64,000 bases of DNA from Cheiracanthium punctorium. Taxonomy: Eukaryota; Arthropoda; Arachnida; Araneae; Cheiracanthiidae. The position numbers and the translations under genes were made by a program. Positions 1 through 11,030 of this stretch are shown one piece after another (position 1 is the first letter of the stretch; each line of letters starts with the position of its first letter). The stretch lies in assembly GCA_038373885.1 (NCBI GenBank), contig JAWZYV010014429.1, positions 372,001-436,000 of the forward strand. Reading direction: 5' to 3'. A model generated the notes under the pieces. The model saw only the letters and a list, made by a program, of their open reading frames with translations, was not told the origin of the DNA and made no database searches.

Positions 1-92
1 GCTCGTTTTTGTGATAGTATAAATGAGTCGGTCATTTCAACCACATAAATCAAGATTTCTCCAAACATAGGCACACATAGTGTTTTAATATA

Positions 93-620
93 CGAGGGTG
101 GTCCAAAATGTAAGGTAACAAGTCTTTTAACCAAAAAGTTAATTTACGAAATCCAAGCGATACACGAACATAGCAAGACATTTAGTAGAGATCATTTTTC
201 AACATAGCCTCTATATGGGCATCAAAGCATTTTTTTTAGCTTTATAAAAGTCTATCGCAATAGGCGTTCGAGAAATCAGGGACCTGGTCGCAGAGCAACT
301 TAACGACAGCGTCCTAAACTGCGCAAAGCTTTGGAAAAGACGTCCTGCCAGGAGCTTCTTCAACTGCCCGAAGGAAATGACTGGGAAAATGACTGGGTTC
401 GAGATCATTGGAAGACGAGATCTATGGAAATGACTGGGTTCGAGATCTGGGCTGGATGGGAGGATGTTTCAATACGTCTACTGGAAGCCCTGTAGCCAAT
501 CACATGGCATCCAGTGGCCATCTAATAGAATTTGGTTGCTGTGATCGTCTGTTACACTTAGAACCGGAATTTCTTTCGCTCAGTGAATATATGCACCCGT
601 TACTTTTCGAACCACCTACG
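93..620. mobile_element. Eroded Tc1/mariner-type MITE
   Basis: The left end reads CGAGGGTGGTCCAAAATG after a TA. The right end is the inverted counterpart, TTTTCGAACCACCTACG. The match is imperfect, so the copy is old. The interior holds a short direct duplication of TGACTGGGTTCGAGATC at about 390 and 430 and no recognisable transposase. The 79-codon open frame inside it has no family signature. The assignment rests on end sequence and the TA flank only. Confidence 0.5.
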
Positions 621-1699
621 CATTGTTGTATCAGTGTTAATAAATAAAAATATTATATTATTTGAGTTCAATACAGAGATTAGCATGTCTAATAAATTAA
701 TATATGCTTTTTCATGCGATAAACTTAAATAAATAAGTCCTTGAAAATTTTCGTAGTAATAAACTTTTCTCGACTTCTGAAAAATTGAGACTTGGGTAAT
801 TTTCCAAATATTCGATTCAAAAACGCACAGTATTCAATTAATGCATAGTGCTTTTAAAATATAAAATTGCTGTAATATAAAAAAAGGAATCAGTTTTAAT
901 ATTTTTTAGAGATTTAAAACAGCGTGGCCAAAGTAATTTAAAACTCATTAATTTATGTACTTGATTGAATTTAGAGTTTTTTTCCTTGTAAAAGAGATTA
1001 CTGTATACACTTATTTCTGTAGAAGATTAAACATGCCTCCCAAAATTTAGTGATATAATTTAGTTACATTTGAGTTACATTTTTAAATCAGTATGACTGT
1101 TGTATATGTATGTTTTACCATTATTGTTTTTGGACAGATATCAATCAAGGTTTCTTTAGTACATTACGGAAGATAAGCTTATCACAAACATCCAAACTAA
1201 ACAGTTTGTTTCAGTAATCGTATATAAATAAAAAAATTTTAGATCTTATCATCATAAAAATACTTTTTGAGTTTCGCAAAGCAAAACTAGCAAATTATTC
1301 TGCGATTTTAATCATGTAAAGATTATTATTAAAATTTCATTTTCCGGAGGTTTTAATGATTAGTACATTTAGGAAATCGACGTTATGGTGAAGAAAATAT
1401 GAAATTCCTATAATCATTATGTAATAAAACTCCCTTCGAAATCATTAACTTTTCATAAGTTATTTTTAATGAGAATTGTTTGTATGCACTTTTCGTAAAA
1501 ATTAAATGCATATTTACTATGCCATAAAAGATTCTTTAGTATTTAATAAAAGTTTCATGTATATGGGTTGCCCTGATGAAAAGGAGACTAGAATTATCTG
1601 TGAATAAATTTTAATAACAATATTATAAGTACAGTGCCTGTGGAACAATTGAACAATATATAATTACCATGCACATTGTAACACTGATCTCAGCGAGTA
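621..1699. other. AT-rich stretch without recognisable features
   Basis: No coding-like frame, RNA gene or repeat boundary was recognised here. The composition is strongly AT-rich and stops occur densely in all frames. Confidence 0.6.
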
Positions 1700-1875
1700 G
1701 GAAGGGAGCAGAGTGCGAATTGACGGGGGGGATGCCGGGGATCGTCCCCGGCTGAAGGAGGTAATATCCCTGGCTAGAGAAATATTAATTGATCCCTGCC
1801 AGGGATACTATTTATCCCCTGCTGGAGAAATGTTAAATTAATCTGTGTCCCCCCCTATAAGTTCAACAGTACCTA
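1700..1875. repeat. GC-rich low-complexity stretch, related to 2330-2520
   Basis: A run of G, the palindrome GCCGGGGATCGTCCCCGGC and several CCCTGG/CCAGGG words stand out from the AT-rich surroundings. The word TCCCCTGCTGGAGAA recurs near 2340, where similar C-runs occur. GTGCGAATTGA near 1712 is inverted near 2397. It may be one eroded element with the foldback MITE inserted in it; no family was identified. Confidence 0.35.
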
Positions 1876-1975
1876 CCCAGCAAACACACACAGGTTCTCT
1901 GGACGTCTATTAACCTTCTGAAAACGTCTTCTGAACGTTAATAGACGTTCAGGGAAACTGTGTGTGTTTGCTGGG
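1876..1975. mobile_element. Foldback MITE, CCCAG(C/A) family, member 1
   Basis: The whole 100 bp forms a near-complete hairpin: it starts CCCAGCAAACACACACAG and ends in the inverted form TGTGTGTTTGCTGGG, with arms of about 45 bp. It is flanked by TA on both sides. A second member with similar ends lies at 13905-14006, and a long member with related ends at 30644-31867. It has no coding capacity. Confidence 0.75.
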
Positions 1976-2524
1976 TAACGATTTTAACTATTGAGAATAG
2001 AAATTTTTCTTTTGTTTACTAGACAAAGGAGCAAGTTACAAGCATGCCTTTGAAATAGATATACACATGTCTGGTGCCTCTTCTCTCTGTAACTGGGGTC
2101 AGGTTTCAAAGGAAAACTGCGAAATGAACGAACAAGCACTGCTCTGCCACCCGCCGAATTTCAGGGTAGACGGAGAATCGATATAGGCAGGAATATGTGT
2201 ATAGAAAATCGGGGGTCGACTTTTGTTTGAATTTAAGTCACTTTTTAGACATGTTGGCGACTGCATTTGTCATGTAATACCTAATATATTGTGTGAGTGG
2301 AACATTTACACCTTCCTCCTTTTTCTTTCTTTCTCAAATGTCCCCTGCTGGAGAATGTTTTCTCTCAGATGTCCCCCCCCCCTGGAGAAAATGTTCAATT
2401 CGCACCCTGGAAGGGAGTGGATTTCTTCAATGTAGAATCTCGTATGTTGCTGAAAGATCCAGTTTTCCACGGTGTCCCCTGGAAGGATCCAGTTTCCACG
2501 GTGAATCCCTGACCTCTAAGAGAT

Positions 2525-3640
2525 TTTTTTTTTAGGGACCGAAGCTATGCGAGTCACATGGGGACATATCAAGGCTGTATAGACGATGTGGCAGGGCATC
2601 CTATCGAAAAGATTTAAAGAGCTGGAGGGTCTTGTTGGCCACATGTGGCTTAGCATTGTCCTGCAGAAGCATTAGCCCTTTCGAGAGCTTGCCTCTACGC
2701 TTCTTCTTGATGGCTTGTTTGAGCTTCACCAACATGTTGCAGTACACCTCAGCATTAACTGTTGCATCCTGTTGTAGCCACTCAATAAGCGGAGGTCCTT
2801 TGTCGTCGAAAAAGAAACTGAGCACAGTGGCGGATTATTGCAAGTTTGTCGGGGGGGGGGGCGGTCAGTTAGAAGATTGACATATACATTCATTTTATGG
2901 AAGTAAAATAGGATCTTTTACATTAATTTTTTTTTCTCTGTGGAGGGGGCGATCTCCCCCTCCGCCCCCCCCTTTAATCCGCCCTTGACTGAGCATCACT
3001 TTTCCGGCTTTCCGGGCAGAATGAGCTTCTTTTGGACGAAGGGAGCGGGGATGCCGCCACTCCATGCTCATCCGTTTGGTGGCAGGGTCGAAGTGGTGAC
3101 ACCAAATTTAATCACATGCCACAATCTTAGCAAAGAAATCAGTTCCTTCGTTCGCGTATCTCAGCAGATTGGTCAGGCAAACACCCCTTCTCGCCGTTTT
3201 CTGACTGTCTTACGCGTCCTTCGGCACCCACACTGCACAAATATTAGCATAATCAATAATTTTGTGAATGACGGTTTGCGCAGTTCCTTTACTTAATCGA
3301 CAGTTCAACAGTGATTTCACGTATGGTTATCCGACGAAAGAGCTCCTCCACAGCCGAAATCGTGGCACTGTTCATCACAGCGTGCGCGTGCCCAGGGCGT
3401 GGCAAGTCCTTGATGTGTACGAGTCCGGGCTCATAACGCTGAAACCACTGGAATATGGTGCACCGTGCAAAACACTGCTATCCGTACACCGCTTTCATCC
3501 TACGATAAATTTGGGAAGCATGCTCCCCTTCTGCGCAAAGAAATTGAATAACCGCCCTTTGTTCTGATTTGGAGGAATACACCGTGCAACAAACTGCGTA
3601 CACTCTCTTGAAATGAGGATATTGCTGCGAAGCCATCAAG
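2525..3640 (-). pseudogene. Mariner (DD34D) transposase, decayed and split by a hAT-type MITE
   Basis: Read on the minus strand from a Met at 3636, the N-terminus carries SEQRAVIQFLCAEGEHASQI, the mariner HTH start. The middle shows WCHHFDPATKRMSMEWRHP, and the end shows LQDNAKPH and YSLDMSPCDSHSFGP. All three catalytic aspartates can be located, and I count 34 residues between the second and third. The gene is dead: a TAA replaces the Glu after the first catalytic Asp, a TAG replaces a conserved Trp near FKSFR, and other stops occur in the N-terminal half. The C-terminal tail after the third Asp is missing. A 163-bp MITE with its 8-bp duplication sits inside; deleting MITE plus one duplication rejoins the frame exactly, so the frame was still readable when it inserted. 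No terminal inverted repeats were recognised. Confidence 0.85.
2825..2987. mobile_element. hAT-type MITE, copy 1, with perfect 8-bp TSD
   Basis: The ends are CAGTGGCGGATTA and TAATCCGCCCTTG, a 13-bp imperfect TIR. The direct repeat ACTGAGCA at 2817-2824 and 2988-2995 is a perfect 8-bp target duplication, the hAT hallmark. The interior has long G/C homopolymer runs near both ends and no ORF. A sister copy is at 48564-48740. Confidence 0.88.
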
Positions 3641-3699
3641 TGCGCATGTTTAACAGGGAATACCACAACGCCATCTATCCGCAAACACATTAACACATC

Positions 3700-4211
3700 A
3701 CGATTTGATACTTATACACAGAACTTCAGCTAAAGTAACAGTTCATTTTGGCTTACCTTATATTTTTTCTTATAGCATTTAAAGTTTTGTACCAACTTTA
3801 ATGATAATTACGTAAAAACTGTTAATGTTCAAAACAAACATTATACTGAAATTTCAAACTAAAATATTGAATGTTCGATAAGTCAAATGTTTTTGAGGGA
3901 CTGAAGCTTCCAATGGATAACCTGATTTTAATGCAATTTGTTATGCTCGAAAATTGGTTTAACGAAGATTGTTCATAAATGCACTTGATAATATTCACTT
4001 CATTTTTCTTCTTCTTTTCAGTTTTTAATAAATTTTGCTTTACACTTGTCTACTAAATATATGTGGTGCCATATATTTAGTTGCCATATATTTTCTATCC
4101 TGCTACTCTATTTCGTTCCTATGCCAAGTGACTCGTCTACTCCCCGAGAGATGCCGCCAATGTATAACATCACTTGTTGCCAGAGGAAGCCACAGTTTCG
4201 CCGAATATATA
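3700..4211. other. AT-rich stretch without recognisable features
   Basis: Nothing was recognised between the mariner remnant and the Tc1 element. Short open frames here show no family motif. Confidence 0.5.
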
Positions 4212-4213
4212 TA

Positions 4214-5433
4214 CACAGTCCAGTCACATTAATGTAACCACCACCTACTCTCGACGTCAACGTGAAATAACCAATCAAAGAAGGCAGGTGGCAGCACATT
4301 GCAGTGTAGTGTATATAAAAGATGTCCTAGGGCATCGGAAAGCATTTCAATCGTTGGCGTAATGCAGAAACGTAGCGATTTATCCGACGTCCAAAAGGGC
4401 TTGATTATTGGCTTTCGAGCCATGGATAGAAGAATTTAGGAAACAGCTAATTTTGTGAATTGTTCGCGTGCCACCGTGGTAAAAGTATACCGTGCATGGC
4501 AAAATGGCACTATCCAAAATCATCAGCGTGGCACATGTGGTGCACCACGGGCTATAGATGGCAGAGGCGAACGAAGGCTACGGAGATGCGTTCGGGCGAA
4601 TAGACGTGCAACTGTTGAGCAACTGACCGCCCAGGTGAACCAAGGGACTACAAAGAGTGTATGCTCAACAACGGTTCAGCGAACGTTGCTGCACATGGGC
4701 CTTCGCAGCAGACGCCTGGTTAATGCACCTATGCTGACTGCTGTTCATCGGCGACGAAAACAGGAATTTGCACGCCAGTACCGCAACTGGACGTCCACAG
4801 AGTGGCGACAGGTGGCTTTTTCCGATGACTCACGTTTTATGCTCCATTGGACAGATGGACGTTGGCGTATACGGCGTGAAACGTCTGAAAGCAAACACCC
4901 TGCAACAATTGCCGGAAAGATCCAGGCTGGAGGAGGGAGCATTATGGTTTGGGGAATATTTTCCTGGCATTCACTGGGTGCACTTATCATTGTGGACGGC
5001 ACGATGGATCAGCAAAAGTACGCATCTGTCCTTGCGGACCATGTCCACCCCTACATGCGCATTATTTTTCCACAGAATGATGGCATCTACCAGAAGGACA
5101 ATGCGAGGTGTCATGCAGCTCGCAAGTGTATGTGCGTGGTAAGAGCACTAGGAGGAGTTTACCGTACTCCCCTGGCCAGCAAACTATCCGGATTTAAACC
5201 CAATCGAAAATCTGTGGGACCACCTCGACCGGGTTGTTCGTGCCAAGGATCCCCAACTTTGTCATCTCTTGCAGCTGGCTACGGCACTGGAGTCGACATT
5301 GCTCAGCATCCCAGTGAACACCTTCAGAAACCTAATTGACTCTCTTCCTGCACGTCTCGCAGCGGTCCGCTCTTCCAAAGGGGGTTATTCTGGCTTTTGA
5401 CAGGTGGTCACATTAATGTGACTGGACTCTGTG
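4214..5433 (+). mobile_element. Tc1-like transposon, complete ends
   Basis: The element starts CACAGTCCAGTCACATTAAT and ends in the inverted ATTAATGTGACTGGACTCTG plus TG. It is flanked by TA at 4212-4213 and 5434-5435, the Tc1/mariner target duplication. At 1220 bp it has the usual size of a short-TIR Tc1 element. It sits in a TA-rich microsatellite that continues on the right. It carries one broken transposase frame, so it is non-autonomous now. Confidence 0.93.
4362..5400 (+). pseudogene. Tc1-like transposase with one nonsense codon and one frameshift
   Basis: Starts at the ATG at 4362 (MQKRSDLSDVQKGLIIGFRA), continues through an N-terminal paired-type HTH (NCSRATVVKVYRAWQNG), and shows the catalytic segments VAFSDDSRFML, GGGSIMVWGIFSW, KDNARCHAAR and WPANYPDLNPIENLWDHLD. 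An in-frame TAG lies at 4437-4439. A +1 shift between about 5120 and 5170 moves the C-terminus to another frame, which then runs cleanly to the TGA at 5398-5400 (VRSSKGGYSGF). The second catalytic Asp is at 5097 and the Glu at 5206; allowing for the indel this agrees with a DD34-35E enzyme. Only two or three lesions suggest a fairly young copy. Confidence 0.92.

Positions 5434-5471
<38 letters not shown>
5434..5471. repeat. (TA)n microsatellite
   Basis: A TA run lies directly against the right end of the Tc1 element, whose target is TA. Confidence 0.9.
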
Positions 5472-5473
<2 letters not shown>

Positions 5474-5728
5474 GGAGTACTCGATTTCAATTTTACTATC
5501 CATCTCCACTTCATTGCATGGGATCGAACAATTAGGCTTATGCCCATGTGATCTTGCTTGGCTTGTCCTCCTACTTCTCTGTGGCTTTAACAGATCTGTT
5601 TTATACAATTTCTTGCCTCTGGATTGTCAATTTTTTACTTCATGTTTTCAGTTTTTCAGTACCTTGTCATCATGTGCTACTACTAAATGTTTTACTAGGG
5701 ATTCCATCATACGTAAGTTTAGCTATTT

Positions 5729-5730
<2 letters not shown>

Positions 5731-5762
<32 letters not shown>
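5731..5762. repeat. (TA)n microsatellite
   Basis: A second TA run. The sequence 5472-5730 between the two runs has no recognised gene. Confidence 0.85.
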
Positions 5763-5767
<5 letters not shown>

Positions 5768-6184
5768 TAAACTTAACGTAATAGGGATATTCTATTAATC
5801 ATTCGAGCAAGAGGAAGCACAAAACGTAAAACGCATTAAAAAATCCGGAACTAAGAATAATAATGGAGACATAGGCAGACCTTAAATGCTGTACACAAAT
5901 CTTTGTAGCAATAGAAAACAGAGCAATAAGAGCTAAAAAAAGTTGGATTTATATACCAAGTGAGATCTCGTGGGCCCAAGCCTAACTACAAGAGCTCCAA
6001 AAAGTGGAGGCGAATTGGAAACTAGATTAATCATGCTCAAATCTTCAGGTGATATGTATATGCTCCATACATTAATGGGGCGATGTTCAAAATTTCATCG
6101 TTTTATCATGGAAAGCTAATAAGATATATTTAAACATTGAGGCACCATACAATACCAATAGCAAAACTATCCATGCACTATGGA

Positions 6185-6450
6185 TAAAATAATAAAAAAC
6201 TTTGTAAAATAACACTATAAAGTTTACTTCCACTGCCAGACAGCTGTTCCGAGCAAACCTTTTTTGCCCTTCCTCAATGACAATCACCTGATAATAGGAA
6301 CGGGATCTTCAGGTGATTGTCACTGAGGAAGGGCAAAAAAGTTTTTTCTCGAAACAGCTGTCTCTCCGTCGAAGTAAACTTTACAGTGTTATTTTACAAA
6401 GTTCTTTATTATTTTATGTTTTAAACACCAGTTATTTGGAGTGATTTTAT
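6185..6450 (+). mobile_element. Hairpin retroelement with 34-nt tail, copy 1 (Penelope-like candidate)
   Basis: Arms 6185-6291 and 6309-6416 are inverted repeats around a 17-nt centre. Sequence 6417-6450 is a 34-nt tail outside the hairpin. The whole is flanked by the 13-bp direct repeat CATGCACTATGGA (6172-6184 and 6451-6463). A relative at 17826-18094 has the same outer arm sequence (ACTTTGTA), a 33-nt tail and a 14-bp duplication. The right arm has CTGAGGA (6323-6329), a stem and GAAAC (6351-6355), like a hammerhead ribozyme core. Inverted terminal repeats with a one-sided tail and TSDs over 10 bp recall Penelope-like elements; no reverse transcriptase is present. Confidence 0.65.
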
Positions 6451-6519
6451 CATGCACTATGGAGTCATTGTTTTCTTTCTATAATGTGCTCAGCCTCTGA
6501 TCGCGATCTTTCGATGAGA

Positions 6520-7555
6520 TTTTTCCCCCCTTCCAGTGCCATTGAAAAGCGGCATAAGTAAGCATATATTCACTTTGGTATCTCGGAGAATTTTAATGAT
6601 TAAAGGCTAAAATTTTCTCCTAACTAATGTAAGGGTCACATTTTACTAATTGGGAATTATTTTATACGGGGACGGTATAAAAATTTAAATTTTGTATTTA
6701 ACTTTAAGATTTAACTTTTGGAAAAAAATTTTCGATATAATAAAATTCTGTACTTTTTTAAGTAACTTTATAATTTATGGTCTGTGTCTATCATTAGTAT
6801 TTAAAGAATAAAAGGCAAGGTCAGTGTTTTGGAGGCACTCTGTATAAGCACACAGGGTGTTCCAGGAAGGTGGAACACGCTTTAATTATTTATCTATCAG
6901 AAATAAATGGCCAACGTAAATTTAAAATAATGTTCAAAATAAGGTAGGAAAAAAAAAACTACGTCTAAGAAAAATTCTTCTCGTTCATTTTCAAAAAGTT
7001 GTACTTTTTAAATTTGTATACGACCCCCGCACTAAAAAATTCCCAAATAGTAAAGTGTGTCTCACACATAATTAAGGTGATGTAAAACTTTCACCATCAT
7101 AAAACATCTTAGAGATAATTTTAATTAAAGATGGTCTGGGGATGTACGAATTTGAACATCAATGTTTATTGCTAGAGTACAAAAATTTATTTTCTTTCGA
7201 AATTTCTGTACCACCCTTGGAACACCCTCATAAGACGTGATTCCTTCCCCCCTTCTAGAACTATTGAAAAGTGGCTTATGTCAAAATATTCTTATCTTCA
7301 TGTCTTTGACACTTTTAAAAATGTAATCCTCAAATTTTGTATAGCACCTCATTACTAAATGGGCCACATTTTAACAAATAAAAATTTGTTTTTACGAGGG
7401 TCGTATACAAATTTACAAATTGTAACTTTTTGAAAATTAACGACAAAATTTTTCTTAACGTAGTCTCTTTCCCTGCTTTAATTTGAACATCTTTTCAATT
7501 TACATTGCCTACTCATCCCTAATAGATTTTTGGGGATACCCTGTATATATATAGA
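6520..7555. repeat. Cluster of Tc1/mariner-type MITE remnants
   Basis: Three related blocks share CACATTTTACTAATTGGGAA and a GGGTCGTATACAAATTTA-like word: one forward at about 6630-6720, one inverted at about 6960-7075, one forward at about 7357-7450. Each forward block follows a CCCCCCTTC...ATTGAAAAG word (6525, 7246). ACAGGGTGTTCCA at 6856 is inverted as TGGAACACCCTCA near 7219, and CCCTGTATATA closes the cluster near 7540. These are nested or tandem non-autonomous elements; the exact borders are eroded. Confidence 0.5.
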
Positions 7556-7559
7556 TATA

Positions 7560-8421
7560 GAGTAAATTTCGCTGAATATTGAATCTATGACATGGTTCGA
7601 CATCAAGTTTCTACACTACACTTCCTAGGTATAACTAATTTTTTGTGCTTTCTTTCAGAAGAATTTGTAACTAATGATTTTCAACAGTAAAATCGGAAGG
7701 AATTTCATTATTTATATTTCTTTAATTTTCTATTTTGTTATATGAATTCATTTTCAGCAAGCCACTTACATTCAACTTAATTACACATTGTACTGCCATA
7801 ATATCTATACCAATACTGTCTGCGAATAATATCACATTGAAAAACATTTTCGTTTCACAACAAATTTCTAAAATTAACTACTATAATCTGCACTAATTAA
7901 AAACAACAAAAGCGGTCTAATATCTTGTTCGCTTTCATATACGCAAATGAGGCTTCGAAAATAGCGTAATTAGCATTTCATTATTTTTATCTCTAAGCTT
8001 TATTTATTTACATAGACTTTTTTTTGTTGTTGTTGTTTAGAGAACACCGTTCTTTTTATGCATTTACCCACAGCCCACTCTTTCTACTATGTTGGAAGAA
8101 GAAAAAAACTTTACAAACCCCGTTACCGGAATATAGAAACAATCGATGAAGGTCAAGCATTTAAGGTAACGGTCTGATTTTAAATTGAACTTCAAATTTA
8201 ACGATCTGTGTTATGCTGATAATGTGGGCGTTAATTACATGCCTGTCGGCGTGTAGTAGTACGGGTGAAAATATATTTGTGAAAAATCTTTGAATAAATA
8301 ATTTTAACTAGCTGAAAATAGAAAATTATTATTGTTATTTTATTTTCTTGTGCGAAAATGAAAGGAAAATAACGTCAACAATTTACAGATTTCAAAAAGG
8401 GGAAGGCCATCAGTTCGTTTC

Positions 8422-8464
<43 letters not shown>

Positions 8465-9090
8465 CGCGTGTTTATCGATAACTTTTACCAAGGGGATCGA
8501 TTACACTGATTCTTTTTTTTTTTTGTTTTTTTTTGAAAAGGGAAAGCTTAGGGCTGCTTTGATTTTGTCACGTTCTAATGATATCATTCAAAAAATCTAA
8601 AAAAGAGACTTTTTTCATTGCCTAAATGGTTGCATGTAATGGCGTTTAACTTATCGCCAAGGTTGGCGCAAGAATAAGTTTTCGTAATGGTGAGGTAATT
8701 TGAAGTCTGTTTCCATTTAAAAGAAATAATACTTGTTCAACTTTGGCTTTCGTGGGGACTTGCAAAGCGAAGCAGAACAAGCTTCTTTAAAAGCCGTATA
8801 AATTAATTGAATTTTCCATACCAGAGAAAAAGTATGGGTGTGTTTTTGTGAGTTAGGTATGTGTCTTTTGATACTTTCAGAAAAGAGAAGGTGTGACGTC
8901 CTGATGCTTTCAAATTCTATTTGTTCTGCCAATCAGATTCGGAAGGTATTTAATAATAACGATTCAAATAAAAAAAGGAGTGGATTTTTCAAAACTAACT
9001 AAAATTGGTTATGTGTATTTAACCCTGCTATTAATTTAAAGCTTACAATAATTAGCACTGCCCAAAAACGAATCCATGCTTTAACATCTC
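7560..9090. other. AT-rich stretch with a poly-T tract
   Basis: No gene was recognised. A T tract of about 37 nt at 8428-8464 and a second T-rich run near 8513-8535 are the only conspicuous features. Confidence 0.5.
8428..8464. repeat. Poly(T) tract
   Basis: An uninterrupted T homopolymer of about 37 nt. It could be the poly(A) end of a minus-strand retroposon, but no element body or duplication was recognised beside it. Confidence 0.85.
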
Positions 9091-9181
9091 AAAAACTTTT
9101 ATTTACAGTTCAACAAAAGTACAGCTTAACTTGCTGTCAAACACAATTCAAAATTATACATAACACCGATATGACTTCCGG

Positions 9182-9400
9182 CTAACTAAACGGGCTTGCA
9201 TTTCGCCCGAGACGAACAGCATCATTAGTCAGGCATGTATGCCTCTCAGCGTTCTCTCCTCTTTCAGTCCGAGCAACTCCTTTTACGCTTTCTTCATCAA
9301 AGACGGCATTTACATAAGCAGCAGTCTTGTGGTTATTGCCTGGCTGAAAAACCATGGAGGAAGGAAAGAGACTCCGTGACCGATCGCCTTTGATTTCAAC
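9182..9400 (-). pseudogene. Coding-like 3' segment of unknown retroelement, cut by a transposon
   Basis: A minus-strand open frame of about 70 codons (VEIKGDRSRSLFPSSMVFQP ... NASPFS, stop 9182-9184) has markedly higher GC than its surroundings. Downstream on the same strand AATAAA lies at 9098-9103, as in a 3' UTR. Its upstream side is cut at 9400 by the CGGGGCC transposon (TSD TTTCAAC). Across that transposon and the neighbouring MITE, the same strand resumes at 11438 with an RNase H fragment, so both may belong to one LINE-type element. The protein itself matches no family I recognise. Confidence 0.4.
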
Positions 9401-11020
9401 CGGGGCCATCGCTAATCAACGGGCCTGCTTATGAGTTGCCATCCCTAAAAATGAGTTTATCATTGAGGCCTGTTTTCCTCAGTCACAGTATTCTATTTTA
9501 TTATTCTAAGTATTATAAATGTTATATTATCTTATTATTTTAAAACAATTTTTTATACTTTTGTCGTACTAAAGAACTTTAGATGTAGGTAATCGTTTTG
9601 TGAATCTTGCGCCATTTTCTTTCATGAAAATTTATCCTAAAATTCGAACATTTTGCTCTGAATGTAAAGGTAAGTGAACGCTTATAATGTATTTAGAAAT
9701 TCTAAAAATATGTATGTAAATCATGTTTAGTGAATAATTACTCATGTGTTATTTATAAATAAATTATTTTAATCAGAAATCGTATTACTTGAGTAGTTTT
9801 TATTCTTGTAAATAAGCATGACGTTGTGATACTATTTAGACAATTTATCAGGTTGTAACGAAAGTTTTCCGCCATATCTGCCTGAAAAACTAGTTCTAAC
9901 TCCTTAGATAACTGTTTTTGAACTTTCGGTACCAAACCTGCACAGTGTCACATGATACAACAATAGTACTTAAAGCTGTACTCATAATTCGTTGATATTG
10001 TGTAGCTGACTTTTTGCAACACAACTGGAAGTAAATGATGGTTCTAATCCTCTAGAGTGATAGTTCTATTTGAGACACCTTATACTTAATGATAACTATA
10101 TTTTTTACATATTTCACAACACAGTGTTATAAAGTAAACCTCTTTCTTTCAAATGCCAAAAATCGTTCGACAAAATATGAGCAAATACGCCAACGAGAAC
10201 TGTGTCCTGACGAAGTTTGCGGTGGCGGGAAACTTTCGTTACAACCTAATAATTTTGCCAGTTGAAAATGTTATTTATCAGTTATATATGCCTTGATTAT
10301 GTGATTAAGACTTACATCTGGTACAGTGCAGAAATACAGTAAATTATAAATTATTGATTTTTGCCCGTTTATACAGAAACTTCAAATGTAGTTAATATTT
10401 TGTACAAGCGTTCATTATGCTTGCTCAATTCCAAAGTTTGATTGAGAAAGCGACAAAAGAATAATATATACTACATGAAATGTCTTTATTAAAGAATAAT
10501 TAATTTAGGGATCGCGCTATAGAGCGTATTTTATCAATTTTCTCCAATATACAGGATATCCCGGAAACACTGAAATGAGCTTTAATACATCATTTGTTAA
10601 AGATTAATCTTGAATTGTTTAAAATAACGTAGGATATACGACTACGTTCATGAAATATTCATTATAAAAATGTCTTTCTCATTTGTGTATTTAGTTATTT
10701 TAAAGTATATTAAATATCCACTTGTGAAACTAAAATAAGCAATCGTGAATCGTGAGAGTAAGCGCTACTTTGTTTTTCCTTCAAATTATATGCATCTATT
10801 TTCTTTATGTAAATATGTATCATAGCAAACAAATTAATCATGAGTTCGTAGTTGAATTAGTAACACAATTACTACTTAAAACTATATTAAATAACGTTTG
10901 AAAGCACTGGGAAGCTTAAGAAATGCCTGATGTATACGTGAAGACTTGAGCATCCGTAGGCCTCTTTGGATGGCTCATCAAAATACAGGCGCAGGCCCGT
11001 TACTAATTGCGAAGGCCCCG
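9401..11020. mobile_element. CGGGGCC-ended DNA transposon, copy A, 7-bp TSD
   Basis: The left end is CGGGGCCATCGCTAATCAAC and the right end, inverted, CGGGGCCTTCGCAATTAGTA; both continue into GGGCCTGC, giving a TIR of about 30 bp. TTTCAAC is duplicated at 9394-9400 and 11021-11027. Copy B at 36574-39167 has the same TIR and its own 7-bp duplication. About 450 bp of left interior and 270 bp of right interior are homologous between copies. This copy has no ORF, is interrupted by a 398-bp MITE (9850-10247), and inserted 3 bp from a piggyBac-like MITE. Confidence 0.85.
9850..10247. mobile_element. 398-bp MITE with 24-bp TIR, nested in transposon copy A
   Basis: AGGTTGTAACGAAAGTTTTC opens the insert and its inverted form (GAAACTTTCGTTACAACCT) closes it; the arms continue into CCGCC/GGCGG. 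The homologous stretch of copy B (near 37018) runs through without it, so it is a later insertion. The target duplication could not be fixed. No ORF and no superfamily assignment. Confidence 0.75.
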
Positions 11021-11030
11021 TTTCAACAAA

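Noticed and set aside
408..647. A 79-codon open frame near the left end
   Set aside because: It lies in a MITE with an internal duplication and runs through the right terminus; no family motif.
1573..1612. A hammerhead-like CTGATGA near 1573
   Set aside because: No GAAA element follows at suitable distance and no stem II can be drawn.
5397..5798. Plus-strand open frame with Ile-Tyr runs
   Set aside because: It starts in the Tc1 right end and crosses two TA microsatellites, which translate as Ile-Tyr repeats.
10207..10240. A hammerhead-like CTGACGA...GAAAC inside the 398-bp MITE
   Set aside because: The GAAAC belongs to the TIR and the sequence between does not form stem II.
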